From: Pseudomonadota bacterium
Lineage (GTDB): Bacteria; Pseudomonadota; Alphaproteobacteria; Reyranellales; Reyranellaceae
Assembly: GCA_018240685.1 (NCBI GenBank)
Contig: JAFEFG010000023.1
Span: 1-50,532 of the forward strand
Length of the DNA: 50,532 bases
Reading direction: 5' to 3'
Shown piece after piece: positions 34,462 to 43,475 of this stretch; the stretch's first letter is position 1, and each line of letters begins with the position of its first letter. The notes under the pieces were generated by a model. It saw only the letters and a program-made list of their open reading frames with translations, was not told where the DNA came from and ran no database searches. A program made the position numbers and the translations under genes.

Positions 34462-35316
34462 TCAGCCGCAATGCAGGTCATGCGGCGTCGGATCGTAGCC
34501 CGGCATGCCGGGAACGCCGTAGCCCGGCGTAATGGTGCGCTCGAGCGCGTCCGGCGGCGGTGTGCGGCCGAACCACTTCTCCGACAGTTTCACGAGCGAC
34601 CCGTCCTTCTTCATGCAATCCAGGGCGTCCTGGAGCTGGGCCCGCAGCTTGGGATTGTTCTTCGGAACCGGTGCGGCCCAGTGGGCGCGCGTGTCCTTCA
34701 ACTCGAGATCAGCGACGAACTGCGGATTCTTCGAGGCGGCATAGAGCACGGACGTGTTGCCGACGAGCGTCGCGTAGGCGCGGCCCGACAACACGGCCTG
34801 GATGGCGTCGGGCTGCGTGTCGTAGGCCTGGACTTCGAAGCCGATCTCCTGCCCCATCTTCTTGCTGAGCGTCTCGTAGGGGGTGCCCTTGTTGACCGCC
34901 ACGGCCTTGCCCTTGAGGTCGGCCCAGCCCTTGAGCGGGGCACTGCCCTTCTTGATGCCGAACTGGAAGGCGGTCCACAGATAGCCGGCCGTGAACAGCA
35001 TGTTCTCGGCGCGCTCCTTGGTCACCGTCACCGGCGCGGCGACGAAATCGTAGCGGCCCGATTCCATTCCGGGAATGAGCGTCGAGAAGCTCACTGCATC
35101 GATGGTGATATCGCGATGCATACGCTTCGCGACCTCGGTGAAGAGATCGATATTGAAGCCCTGCGTGCCTCCGCCGAGCTTCGGAAAGGCGTGCGGCGCG
35201 AAGGTCCCGTCCACGCCCGTGCGCAGGGGCGGCTGCTTGTCCTGTGCCTGGGCGGTCGCCCCTCCCGCAGCCAACAGCAGAACGGCCGCAGCTACGGCCC
35301 ATTTGCATTTCAACAT
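34462..35316 (-). CDS. polar amino acid-type ABC substrate-binding protein
   Basis: This 284-residue periplasmic binding protein of family 3 begins with signal peptide MLKCKWAVAAAVLLLAAGGATAQA. The mature part has the typical GFNIDLFTEVAKRM, MESGRYDFVAAPVTVTKERAE and LKGKAVAVNKGTPYE segments. Its C-terminal ~45 residues with two cysteines (DALDCMKK and DLHCG) are longer than usual. It is divergent from the racemase gene over 83 bases, so both may respond to the same signal. The ligand is likely an amino acid or a carbamoylated derivative (inference). Confidence 0.9.
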   Translation of the reverse strand: MLKCKWAVAAAVLLLAAGGATAQAQDKQPPLRTGVDGTFAPHAFPKLGGGTQGFNIDLFTEVAKRMHRDITIDAVSFSTLIPGMESGRYDFVAAPVTVTKERAENMLFTAGYLWTAFQFGIKKGSAPLKGWADLKGKAVAVNKGTPYETLSKKMGQEIGFEVQAYDTQPDAIQAVLSGRAYATLVGNTSVLYAASKNPQFVADLELKDTRAHWAAPVPKNNPKLRAQLQDALDCMKKDGSLVKLSEKWFGRTPPPDALERTITPGYGVPGMPGYDPTPHDLHCG

Positions 35317-35399
35317 TCCATTGCCCTCTCTCGAAATCCCCAACGTCTCACGCTAGAACAGGCGCACTCGAATAGCAATTTAGAGGCCATGTCGCGGCC

Positions 35400-36068
35400 A
35401 TGTCCCAGCCCGATCGCATTCTCGTCATCAACCCGAATTCCACCGAAGCGGTTACCGCCGGCATCGACAGGGCCATGCAGCCACTGCGCATTCCCGGCGG
35501 GCCCGCCATCGAGTGCATCACCCTGAAGGAGGGGCCGCCCGGCATCGAAACCCAGGCCCATGTCGAAAGCGTCGTGGCCCCCGTCAGCGCCATGGTGAAG
35601 AGCCGCGACAACGATTGTTCGGCATTCGTCATCGCCTGCTACTCCGATCCGGGCCTGCACGCGGCCCGGGAAGTGACCTCCAAGCCGGTTCTGGGTATCG
35701 CCGAGTGCGGCATCCTGACGGCGCTGACGCTCGGCCAGCGATTCGGCGTCATCTCCATCCTGCGAAAGTCGATTCCGCGGCATTTGCGCTACGTCGGCCA
35801 GATGGGACTGAACGACCGCATGGCCGGCGATCGTGCCATCGGTCTTGGCGTGGTCGAGCTCGCCGACGAGGCCCGCACCTTCAGCCGCATGGCCGAGGTT
35901 GCCGCCGAACTGCGCGACGAGGACGGAGCCGATGTGCTGATCATGGGCTGTGCCGGCATGGCCCGCTATCGCGACCGGCTGCAGCGCCATGTCGGCCTGC
36001 CGGTGGTCGAGCCCAGCCAGGCCGCGGTTTCGATGGCGATCGGCCGGACACGCCTCAACTGGTCCTGA
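35400..36068 (+). CDS. Asp/Glu/hydantoin racemase family protein
   Basis: This 222-residue cofactor-independent racemase has two catalytic cysteines: C80 in VIACYSDPGL and C184 in MGCAGMA, positions close to those of hydantoin racemase (HyuE). The opening ILVINPNSTEAVT is the family N-terminus. It should racemise 5-substituted hydantoins, aspartate-like acids or allantoin; the neighbouring N-carbamoyl-D-amino acid hydrolase favours hydantoin or carbamoyl-amino acid metabolism. The Shine-Dalgarno (GAGG, 13 bases away) is weak. It faces the flavin reductase-like gene. Confidence 0.88.
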   Translation: MSQPDRILVINPNSTEAVTAGIDRAMQPLRIPGGPAIECITLKEGPPGIETQAHVESVVAPVSAMVKSRDNDCSAFVIACYSDPGLHAAREVTSKPVLGIAECGILTALTLGQRFGVISILRKSIPRHLRYVGQMGLNDRMAGDRAIGLGVVELADEARTFSRMAEVAAELRDEDGADVLIMGCAGMARYRDRLQRHVGLPVVEPSQAAVSMAIGRTRLNWS

Positions 36069-36114
36069 GCCGCTCCCGGCGATCGTCCGGAGTGACCGGC
36101 GACGCCGCCGCCCG

Positions 36115-36738
36115 TCACTCCGCCGCTTTCTTCACGACCGGCGCGGGCGGGAAGTCCATGCGGTCGTCGGTGCGGCAATAACGATCGGCAAACATGCGGC
36201 CGACCGGATGGTACCTGTCCATGTGGACGCGCATGGCCTTGGGATCCCACAGCTCGTCCCGAATGTGGAAGCGCAGGCCCTCGCCGATGACGAGCTGACG
36301 GTCGTCCTTGACGTTGATGACCTGCCAGACCTTGCACTCCATGGCCCACGGCGCATCGGCGAGCCGCGGCGGCTTGACGTCGACCGACGGCGCAAGCTTC
36401 AGACCGAGATAGTCCGGTTCCCCGACATCGGGCGGAAAGTCGCCGCTCGATTCATGCATCTTGAGCGCCAGCGGCTCGTCGGTGAGATTGACCACGAACT
36501 CGCCGGTACGCTCGATATTCGCCCAGGTGTCCTTGATGCGCCCGTCCGGCCGCTTGTTGATGGCGAACATGCAGAGCGGCGGATCCTCGGCGAAGACGTT
36601 GAAGAAGCTGAAAGGCGCGGCGTTCACCACGCCTGTCGGCCCGATCGTGGTAACCCAGGCGATCGGCCGCGGCAGCACGAACGCCGTCAGGATCTTGTAG
36701 CGGTCATGCGGATTAACGTCGGACGCGGCGTATTGCAT
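36115..36738 (-). CDS. flavin reductase-like (FMN-binding split barrel) protein
   Basis: This 207-residue protein is of the flavin reductase-like domain family that binds FMN. Typical stretches are PRPIAWVTTIGPTGVVNAAPFSFFNVF, DTWANIERTGEFVVNLTDE and later HMDRYHPVGRMFADRY. It may supply reduced flavin or act as a reductase on a substrate. It is the last gene of the rightward-originating, leftward-transcribed operon, 9 bases after the N-carbamoyl hydrolase gene, so it is likely part of the same pathway. Confidence 0.88.
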   Translation of the reverse strand: MQYAASDVNPHDRYKILTAFVLPRPIAWVTTIGPTGVVNAAPFSFFNVFAEDPPLCMFAINKRPDGRIKDTWANIERTGEFVVNLTDEPLALKMHESSGDFPPDVGEPDYLGLKLAPSVDVKPPRLADAPWAMECKVWQVINVKDDRQLVIGEGLRFHIRDELWDPKAMRVHMDRYHPVGRMFADRYCRTDDRMDFPPAPVVKKAAE

Positions 36739-36747
36739 CGATAGCTC

Positions 36748-37698
36748 CTAATTCGCCAGGTCGATCTCGACGCCTGTGCGCTCGCAGATCAGCTTGTAGT
36801 GCTCCGGACGGCGATGCTTGGCGAAGTTGAAGGTGGTGTTGCGGATGTATTCGCCGAGCGCCAGATCGCAGTCGTAGGAGATCACCTCGTCCTGCTCGGT
36901 CGTGCCCTTGGCGACGACCTCGCCGGTCGGCGCGACGATCGCCGAGCCGCCATGCAGCCAGAAGCCATCTTCCTTGCCAGCCTTGGCGGTGGCGACGACC
37001 CAGATTCCGTTCTGGTAGGCCGCTGCCTGCAGCGACAGCATATGGTGAAACACGCGCAGGTACGGCGGCTCGTGCGGCGCATAGACGTTGTCGCTCGGCG
37101 TATTGTAGCCCAGCACCACCATCTCGGCACCCTTCAGGCCCATGACGCGGAAGGTCTCGGGCCAGCGCCGGTCGTTGCAGATGCACTGCCCGATCCGCAC
37201 GTCATCCTTGAACATCTTCCAGACGTTGAAGCCGAGATTGCCGACCTCGAAGTACTTTTTCTCGAGATGCTGGTACGGCACGTTCGGACGATGGTCGTCA
37301 TGGCCCGGGAGATGGACCTTGCGATACTTGCCGACCAGCCGGCCGTCCGGACCGACCAGGATCGACGTGTTGAAATGGTGCGGCTTGCCGCCCTCCTCGG
37401 CGCGCTCGGCATAGCCAAGATAGAAGCCGATGCCCTTGGAGCGCGCCAGCTCGAACAGCGGCTGCGTCTCCGGGCTCGGCATCTGGTTCTCGAAGTACTT
37501 CTCGACTTCGTTCGGATCGTCATACCAGTAGCGCGGAAAGAAGGTCGTGAGCGCGAGTTCGGGAAACACGACGAACTTCGACCCGCGTGAATCGGCCTCC
37601 TTCAGCATCTCGATCATGCGCTTCACCACGCTGGCGCGGCTGTCGGCGAGGTTGATGGGGCCGAGCTGGGCTGCAGAAACCTTTAGACGACGTGACAC
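36748..37698 (-). CDS. N-carbamoyl-D-amino acid amidohydrolase (DCase), nitrilase superfamily
   Basis: This is a 316-residue nitrilase-fold enzyme. The catalytic triad is E47 in VVFPELALTTFFPRYW, K127 in GKYRKVHLPGHDDH and C174 in CICNDRRWPETFRVMG. The strings PELALTTFFPR, KYRK-HLPGH, NDRRWPE and GYNTP match the Agrobacterium DCase family closely. It hydrolyses N-carbamoyl-D-amino acids to D-amino acids, CO2 and ammonia in the cytoplasm. The start is a GTG with GGAGG nine bases upstream. It follows the peptide importer operon by 69 bases; a hydantoinase, its usual partner, is missing from the window. Confidence 0.9.
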   Translation of the reverse strand: MSRRLKVSAAQLGPINLADSRASVVKRMIEMLKEADSRGSKFVVFPELALTTFFPRYWYDDPNEVEKYFENQMPSPETQPLFELARSKGIGFYLGYAERAEEGGKPHHFNTSILVGPDGRLVGKYRKVHLPGHDDHRPNVPYQHLEKKYFEVGNLGFNVWKMFKDDVRIGQCICNDRRWPETFRVMGLKGAEMVVLGYNTPSDNVYAPHEPPYLRVFHHMLSLQAAAYQNGIWVVATAKAGKEDGFWLHGGSAIVAPTGEVVAKGTTEQDEVISYDCDLALGEYIRNTTFNFAKHRRPEHYKLICERTGVEIDLAN

Positions 37699-37767
37699 GC
37701 GAACGATCCTCCAGATGAAATGACACGCTTTCGCAAAGAGCACCGGACCTTGACGGGGCCGACCTTA

Positions 37768-38778
37768 CTATGTTGCGCCAGCCGCAGCTACCAAGTGGCA
37801 ACTGACCAGACGTCCATCCCCCGTCGCAACCAGGGCCGGATGATCCCGCTCCAGGCATTCGGGACGCCGGTCGGGACAACGCGAATAGAACGAACAATGG
37901 CGCGGCGGATCGACCAGTGACGGGATCTCGCCGTCGCGGATCGTAACGTTGGGAATGACGGCGCGATCCGCCTCCGTGACGACGGGGATCGCCGACAGCA
38001 GCGTCTTCGTATAGGGATGCTGCGGGACCTTCATCAGCTCGTCGACCCGGCCGACCTCCACCACCTTGCCGAGGTACATGACCGCCACCCGATCGGCGAT
38101 GGCGCGCACCACGCCGAGATTGTGCGTCACGATGACATAGGTGAGCGCCCTCTCCCGCTTTAGCGTCGCGAGCAGCTCCAGGATGCGCGCCTGCACCGAC
38201 ACGTCGAGCGCCGAGGTGGGCTCGTCGAGCACGAGGACAAGCGGTTCGAGCGCCAGCGCGCGGGCGATGTTGACGCGCTGCTTCTGCCCGCCGCTCAACG
38301 ACCCCGGATAGCGGTGGATGAAGTCCGCCGGCAGATGGACCGCTTCCAGCAACTCGCGGATCCGCGATGCCATGGTCGCCTTGCCGATCACGCCGGCCAG
38401 CCTCAGCGGCAGGGCGATGATCTGCTCCACGGTCTGGCGTGGATTGAGCGAGGACGCCGGATCCTGGAAGACGATCTGGATCAGCTTGCGCAGCGAGCGC
38501 AGATCCGATCCCTTCGTCTGCGAGATCTCCTCGCCGTTCAGGACGATCCTGCCGTCGGTCGGCACCGTGACGCGGGCAAGCAGGTTCGCCAGAGTGGTCT
38601 TGCCCGAACCCGATTCGCCCACGATCGCAAAGACCTCGCCGCGCTGGATGTCGAGCGAGACATCGTTCACGGCGCGCAGCGACGCGTTCTGGGCCTCGAA
38701 GGCGCCGGCGCCAGGACGCTTCACCCTGAAGACCTTGCTGACGCCGACCGCCCGGAGGAAAGCCTTGTCGTCCCTCAC
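37768..38778 (-). CDS. Dpp/Opp-type ABC importer ATP-binding protein (second)
   Basis: This 336-residue ATPase is of the OppF/DppF type. Walker A is VGESGSGKTTLA, the signature LSGGQKQRVNIARALA, Walker [15 protein letters not shown], and switch His is in IVTHNLGVVRAI. The C-terminal peptide-importer domain has four cysteines (HCSFYSRCPDRRPEC and SCHLV) that bind an iron-sulfur cluster in this family. A GTG start overlaps the preceding ATPase stop (GTGA). Confidence 0.93.
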   Translation of the reverse strand: MRDDKAFLRAVGVSKVFRVKRPGAGAFEAQNASLRAVNDVSLDIQRGEVFAIVGESGSGKTTLANLLARVTVPTDGRIVLNGEEISQTKGSDLRSLRKLIQIVFQDPASSLNPRQTVEQIIALPLRLAGVIGKATMASRIRELLEAVHLPADFIHRYPGSLSGGQKQRVNIARALALEPLVLVLDEPTSALDVSVQARILELLATLKRERALTYVIVTHNLGVVRAIADRVAVMYLGKVVEVGRVDELMKVPQHPYTKTLLSAIPVVTEADRAVIPNVTIRDGEIPSLVDPPRHCSFYSRCPDRRPECLERDHPALVATGDGRLVSCHLVAAAGAT

Positions 38779-39788
38779 GACGGGCCCCCTTCATAGAGCC
38801 AGCATGACACCGATCGCATCGACTCCGGCTCGACAGTCGGCGGCGAGGCGCGACACCGTGCGAATGCCGTGTCGCAGCGCGGCGCGAAGCGGCACCCTGG
38901 CGGCGGCGCCAGATAGTCGGGGACCTGCCCGGGGATCGTGCGCGGCAGGCCGCCCAGCAGCGACGGGATCGCCTCGACCAGGCCGCGCGTGTAGGGATGC
39001 AACGGACTGTCCAGCAGCGGTCCGGTCGGGCCGCTCTCCACCGTCGTCCCGGCGTACATCACGTAGGTCCGCGCGCAGATCTCGCGGGCGACACCGAGAT
39101 CGTGGGTGATGTAGAGCCCCGCCAGGCCCTCGCGCGCAACCATATCCTTCAGCAGCTCGATGGTGCGCTTCTGGACGGTCACATCGAGCGCCGTCGTCGG
39201 TTCGTCGGCGATCATGAGCTGCGGCGAACCGCTCAAGGCCATCGCCAGCATCACGCGCTGGCGCATCCCCCCGCTCAACTGCACGGGATAGCGGCTCAGC
39301 ACCTGATTCGGATCGGCGATCTGCACCTTGCCCAGCAGATGCGCAGCATAGTCGCGGGCCCTGGAGACCGTCGCGCGATGATGGCGCTTGACGAAATACC
39401 GCGACAGGCGGCGGCCGCTCTCGTACCAGACGATCATGTCGATCATCTGCGTGCCGATGGTGAAGGACGGATTGAGCACACCGGTCGGATCCTGCGGCAC
39501 ATAGGCGATGAACTGCTTGAGCGCCTCGCGCTCCCCGCTGCCGAGTTGACTGAGATCCTTGCCGAACATCTCCACCTTGCCGCCCGCAATAACCGCCGGC
39601 GGCATCGCCAGAATGCCCAGCAGCAGCTTGGCGGTGACGCTCTTGCCGCAGCCGGTCTCCCCGACGAGCCCGACGATCTCCCCGGGCGCGATCTCGAGAC
39701 TCACATTCTTGATGACTTGCTCGAGGCCATCGGTGGTCTTGAAGTCGACCCGCAGCGAGCTGAGCCTGACGACGGGCTGAACCATCAT
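38775..39788 (-). CDS. Dpp/Opp-type ABC importer ATP-binding protein (first)
   Basis: This 337-residue OppD/DppD-type ATPase has Walker [14 protein letters not shown], a Q-loop in [13 protein letters not shown], signature [15 protein letters not shown], Walker [15 protein letters not shown] and switch His in [12 protein letters not shown]. The C-terminal domain carries cysteines in [15 protein letters not shown] and SCWLYEG. The start MMVQPVVRL overlaps the permease stop (ATGA). An insertion around [19 protein letters not shown] is longer than in E. coli DppD. Confidence 0.93.
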   Translation of the reverse strand: MMVQPVVRLSSLRVDFKTTDGLEQVIKNVSLEIAPGEIVGLVGETGCGKSVTAKLLLGILAMPPAVIAGGKVEMFGKDLSQLGSGEREALKQFIAYVPQDPTGVLNPSFTIGTQMIDMIVWYESGRRLSRYFVKRHHRATVSRARDYAAHLLGKVQIADPNQVLSRYPVQLSGGMRQRVMLAMALSGSPQLMIADEPTTALDVTVQKRTIELLKDMVAREGLAGLYITHDLGVAREICARTYVMYAGTTVESGPTGPLLDSPLHPYTRGLVEAIPSLLGGLPRTIPGQVPDYLAPPPGCRFAPRCDTAFARCRASPPTVEPESMRSVSCWLYEGGPS

Positions 39789-40705
39789 TCTTCCGCGAAA
39801 TAGTCGCGCAGGCCGTCGCCCAGCAGGTTGAAGCTGACGACCGTCACGAAGATCGCCAGGCCCGGAAACAGCGACGCCCACCAGGCATCGGGCAGATAGT
39901 TGCGGCTGTCCGCCACCATCGCCCCCCACTCCGGTGTCGGCGGCCGGGCGCCTGCGCCCAGGAAGCTGAGCGCCGTGCCCGTCAGCACGGCGTAGCCTGC
40001 ATTGAGGGAGATGGAGACGAGCAGGGCCGAGGAAATGTTGGGGAGGATCTCGCGGAACATGATGTGGAGGTCCGACGCGCCCAGCGACCTGGCTACCGCC
40101 ACATAGGCCTCCTGCTTCTTCGACAGCGTCTGACCGTGCGCGATGCGGGCGAAGCTTCGCCACCAGACGAACCCGATCGCGATCATCGCATTGAGGAGGC
40201 TTGGCCCCAGCAGGACGGTGATGGCGAGCGCCAGCACCAGCGCCGGGACGGCCGAAAAGCCGTCCGTGACGCGCATCAGCACCTGCTCGACCGCCCCGCC
40301 GTAATAACCGGCGAACAGTCCCATCGGCACACCGATCGTGACCGCGATCGCCAGCACGATGGCAGCCATGGACAGAGACCAGCGTGCGCCGAAGACAACA
40401 CGGGTGAGAACGTCGCGCCCGACCTCATCGGTACCCATCCAGTGCTGTAGTGAAGGCGGCAATAGGACGGCGTCGAAATTGACGGCGTCCGCGACGTCGT
40501 CCGGATATGGCACGATCCATGGCGCGAAGACCGCGGCCAGGAGCAGCACGGCCAGGATCGACACGCCGACCAGTGCCAGCCGGTTGCGAGAGAACCGCGC
40601 GAACCGCCGGGCGGCGCCCGTTTTGCGCACCACGGGTGCAGCATCCTCGAGCCAGGAGGTCGCTTCCGCCGCCTGGCCGGAGGCCGTCGCCGTCGTCGGC
40701 GTCAT
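39785..40705 (-). CDS. Dpp/Opp-type ABC importer permease (DppC-like)
   Basis: This 306-residue inner-membrane permease has a long N-tail followed by a transmembrane helix ALVGVSILAVLLLAAVFAP, then the family motif HWMGTDEVGRDVLTRVVFGAR. The EAA-type loop VAVARSLGASDLHIMFREILPN contacts the ATPases. About six hydrophobic segments are visible. It ends with the next ATPase start overlapping its stop. It begins 10 bases after the DppB-like gene. Confidence 0.93.
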   Translation of the reverse strand: MTPTTATASGQAAEATSWLEDAAPVVRKTGAARRFARFSRNRLALVGVSILAVLLLAAVFAPWIVPYPDDVADAVNFDAVLLPPSLQHWMGTDEVGRDVLTRVVFGARWSLSMAAIVLAIAVTIGVPMGLFAGYYGGAVEQVLMRVTDGFSAVPALVLALAITVLLGPSLLNAMIAIGFVWWRSFARIAHGQTLSKKQEAYVAVARSLGASDLHIMFREILPNISSALLVSISLNAGYAVLTGTALSFLGAGARPPTPEWGAMVADSRNYLPDAWWASLFPGLAIFVTVVSFNLLGDGLRDYFAEE

Positions 40706-40715
40706 GCCACGCTCC

Positions 40716-41717
40716 TCATCGCTGCAACCGGATCCTGGGATCGAGCATCACGTAGAGCTCGTCGGTGACGAAGTTGACGACAACGACGAAGAGGCAGACG
40801 ACCAGCGTCACGCCCACGATGGCGTTGTAGTCATTGGCAAGGATCGCATCCGCACCAAAACGGGCGATCCCCGGCCAGGCGAAGACCTTCTCGACGACGA
40901 AGGCGCTCCCGATCATCAGCGGAAAGAGGAAGCCGATAAGGGTCAAGGTCGCCGAGAACGCGTTGCGGAGCGCATATTTGTAGTTGATCAGGAAGCCCGG
41001 CATGCCGACGGCATGGCTGAACGACACGTAGGGCTTCGACAGTTCGTCGAGCATGCTGCTGCGGATCATGCCGGTCACCTGGGCAAGCGGCCCCAGCGCG
41101 AGAACGATCGTCGGCGCCACCAGATGACGAAAGGCGTCGCCGAAGGCGCTCATATTGCCCGTGAGCAGCGAGTCCACCAGATACAAGCCCGTGATGTGCT
41201 CCGGCGGAGGCCCGGTGATGCGGCCGGTGATGGGCAGCAGCGCCAGCGCCGCTCCCAACAGAAGCTGAAGCATGAGCGCCGCCCAGAAGCCGGGAAACGA
41301 CACGCCGGTCAGGGAGCAGAGGCGACTGACCTGGTCCAGCAGACCATTGCGGTGCGTGGCCGACAGGATGCCCAGCGGCACCCCCACCACGACGGCGAAG
41401 AGGAGCGCACAGATGACGAGTTCGAGAGTCGCCGGCAGCCGCTCCGACACGATTTCACCGACGTCCCTCGATTCGATCAGCGACCGACCGAACTCGCCGT
41501 GCGCCAGCTGATCGAGATAGGTCGCGTACTGGAGGTACAGCGGCTTATCGAGCCCCATCTCGGCCCGAAACTTGTCCGCCTGCTCCTTCGTCACGCCCTC
41601 CCCCATGGCCGCAGCCACGGGATCGCCCGGCAGCACCCTCACCAGCAGGAACATGAGGAGCGACACGAACAGAACGACGATCGCCGTATTGAGGACGCGA
41701 CGCAGGAACCTCACCAT
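40716..41717 (-). CDS. Dpp/Opp-type ABC importer permease (DppB-like)
   Basis: This 333-residue permease has the DppB N-terminus MVRFLRRVLNTAIVVLFVSLLMFLLVRVLPGDP, the loop AQVTGMIRSSMLDELSKPYVSFSHAVGMP (EAA-like) and terminal helices ending LYVMLDPRIRLQR, all typical. The periplasmic loop between helices 1 and 2 is short. It is transcribed between the binding protein and the DppC-like gene. Confidence 0.93.
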   Translation of the reverse strand: MVRFLRRVLNTAIVVLFVSLLMFLLVRVLPGDPVAAAMGEGVTKEQADKFRAEMGLDKPLYLQYATYLDQLAHGEFGRSLIESRDVGEIVSERLPATLELVICALLFAVVVGVPLGILSATHRNGLLDQVSRLCSLTGVSFPGFWAALMLQLLLGAALALLPITGRITGPPPEHITGLYLVDSLLTGNMSAFGDAFRHLVAPTIVLALGPLAQVTGMIRSSMLDELSKPYVSFSHAVGMPGFLINYKYALRNAFSATLTLIGFLFPLMIGSAFVVEKVFAWPGIARFGADAILANDYNAIVGVTLVVCLFVVVVNFVTDELYVMLDPRIRLQR

Positions 41718-41764
41718 CGACCTTCACACCCTGTCGCAGACAACAGCTCGCGCGCCGCCTGCGG

Positions 41765-43438
41765 TCACTTGGCCTGGTTGGCGATATAGTCCGGCTGCGC
41801 GGTATCGAAGCGGAACATGTCGAAGCGGTATTCGTATTGCGACGACCCTCCGTCCCGCGTACCGGCCGTCAGGTACTTCCACCGCGGCTGAAGGCGCAGA
41901 TCGTTGTGGGAGAAAATGGCCGGCGCTTCGGCAGCGATCTTCTTGGAAGCCTCGCAATACAGCGCCATCTGCTGCGGCGAGCCGTCCTCCAGCGCCGCCG
42001 CCTTGTCGATCATCCCGGTAACGGCGGCGTCCTGCCAATAGATGCCCCCGCTCGGATAGGGCGCTCCCCAGCCGGCCTTGGTGTAGAACTTCAGGAGCGT
42101 GCTGGGATGCCTCACGCGCGCCGAATCGTAGAAGTAGACGAACGGGTAGGCCGTCTCCGGCTTGGTCTGCGCCGCGACGATGTCGGTCCAGCGCACCGGC
42201 TTGACTTCTACGTTCAGGCCGAGCTTCTTCAGGCTCAGCGACAGCATCAGCCCGACTTTCTGGAAGGCCTCGGCGCCAGCGACGGCGGCGAACTCGAGCT
42301 TGAACTTCGCAAGCTCCGCAGGCTTGTACTTGGACTTGGCAAGATACTCCTTGGCCTTCTCCATGTTGTAGTCGTAGCGGGGAATTCCCTCGCATGAGCC
42401 TAGCAGCGCTTTCGGCACCGGACCGTCAAGCCGGACACCGCCGGCATGGATGCGGTTCATGACCGTGTTGGCGTCATAGGCGTAGGAAATGGCCTTGCGC
42501 ACGTTGACGTCGTCCAGCGGCGGCAGCGTGGTGTTCATCACCACGTAGTAGTTGTTGAGCGTCTGCCACTTGTCCATGGCAATCTTGGGATTCTGCTCGA
42601 AGACCTTCACGCGCGGCGGCGCGGGGCTGTTGAAGTCAAAATCGAACTCGCCGGCGAAGAACTTCGTCTCCAGCGTGACCGTTTCCGGAATGATCTTGAG
42701 ACGAACCTCCCCCGGCGCATTGGGTGCCCACTTGCGCAGCGTATAGCCGTCGAACGCCTTCAGGATCATGTGATCGCCGGCGCGGAAATCCGCGATCATG
42801 TACGGACCCGATCCCGCATCCTGGTTCTGCAGGAACTTGGCACCGTAATCGCCGAATTCGCCGTACGATCCCTCGGCCTTGTTCGCCATCAGCTGCTTGC
42901 CGTTCATGATCTTCAGGAGGACCATCGCACGGACGAAGGATGGATCGACGCTCTTGAGATGGAACCTGATCGTCGTCGGATCGACCACCTCGATCCGGTC
43001 CTTGTCGATACTGCGCAGGTAGCCACCGACCAATCCCGGGACGGTGAGCGCACGCTTCATCGAGAAGGCGACGTCCTCCGCCTCGAGCTTCCTGCCATCA
43101 TGGAACAGAACGTCGTCGCGCAGGTGGAAGGTGTAGGTCTTGCGGTCGTCGGAGGCTTCCCAGGATTTCGCGATCCATGGGATCACGCCCTTGTCGGGAT
43201 CGGGAAAGACGAGCGGATCGTAGACATTGAGGGCGATCGTGTTTTCGAACAGGTTGGTCGCGCGCACCGGATCGAGTGTCGAGACCTCGAGGTTCATGCC
43301 TGCCCGGAGCACGGGGCGCCCCGGTTCGGCGTAAGCCGGCAACGCCACCGACAGGCTGCTGACCAGGCCCACCGCCAGCACTGCAGCCATTGCCGACCGC
43401 GCGAGGACACAGCCGGACAATCGATCCCTCTTCAACAT
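41765..43438 (-). CDS. Dpp/Opp-type ABC substrate-binding protein
   Basis: This 557-residue periplasmic binding protein is of family 5. The signal peptide runs through VLARSAMAAVLAVGLVSSLSVALPAYA. The mature part starts PVLRAGMNLEVSTLDPVRATNLFENTI, and the motifs YTFHLRDDVLFHDGRKLEAEDVAFSMKRAL and NMEKAKEYLAKSKYK are family hallmarks. Start MLKRDRLSGCV has GGGGG upstream; the in-frame extension overlaps the oxygenase gene. It is the binding protein for the downstream permeases and ATPases. The ligand is probably a peptide or opine-like amino acid derivative. Confidence 0.92.
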   Translation of the reverse strand: MLKRDRLSGCVLARSAMAAVLAVGLVSSLSVALPAYAEPGRPVLRAGMNLEVSTLDPVRATNLFENTIALNVYDPLVFPDPDKGVIPWIAKSWEASDDRKTYTFHLRDDVLFHDGRKLEAEDVAFSMKRALTVPGLVGGYLRSIDKDRIEVVDPTTIRFHLKSVDPSFVRAMVLLKIMNGKQLMANKAEGSYGEFGDYGAKFLQNQDAGSGPYMIADFRAGDHMILKAFDGYTLRKWAPNAPGEVRLKIIPETVTLETKFFAGEFDFDFNSPAPPRVKVFEQNPKIAMDKWQTLNNYYVVMNTTLPPLDDVNVRKAISYAYDANTVMNRIHAGGVRLDGPVPKALLGSCEGIPRYDYNMEKAKEYLAKSKYKPAELAKFKLEFAAVAGAEAFQKVGLMLSLSLKKLGLNVEVKPVRWTDIVAAQTKPETAYPFVYFYDSARVRHPSTLLKFYTKAGWGAPYPSGGIYWQDAAVTGMIDKAAALEDGSPQQMALYCEASKKIAAEAPAIFSHNDLRLQPRWKYLTAGTRDGGSSQYEYRFDMFRFDTAQPDYIANQAK

Positions 43439-43475
43439 GAACGCCCCCAACTCACTCGAACCCATTTTTTCGGAA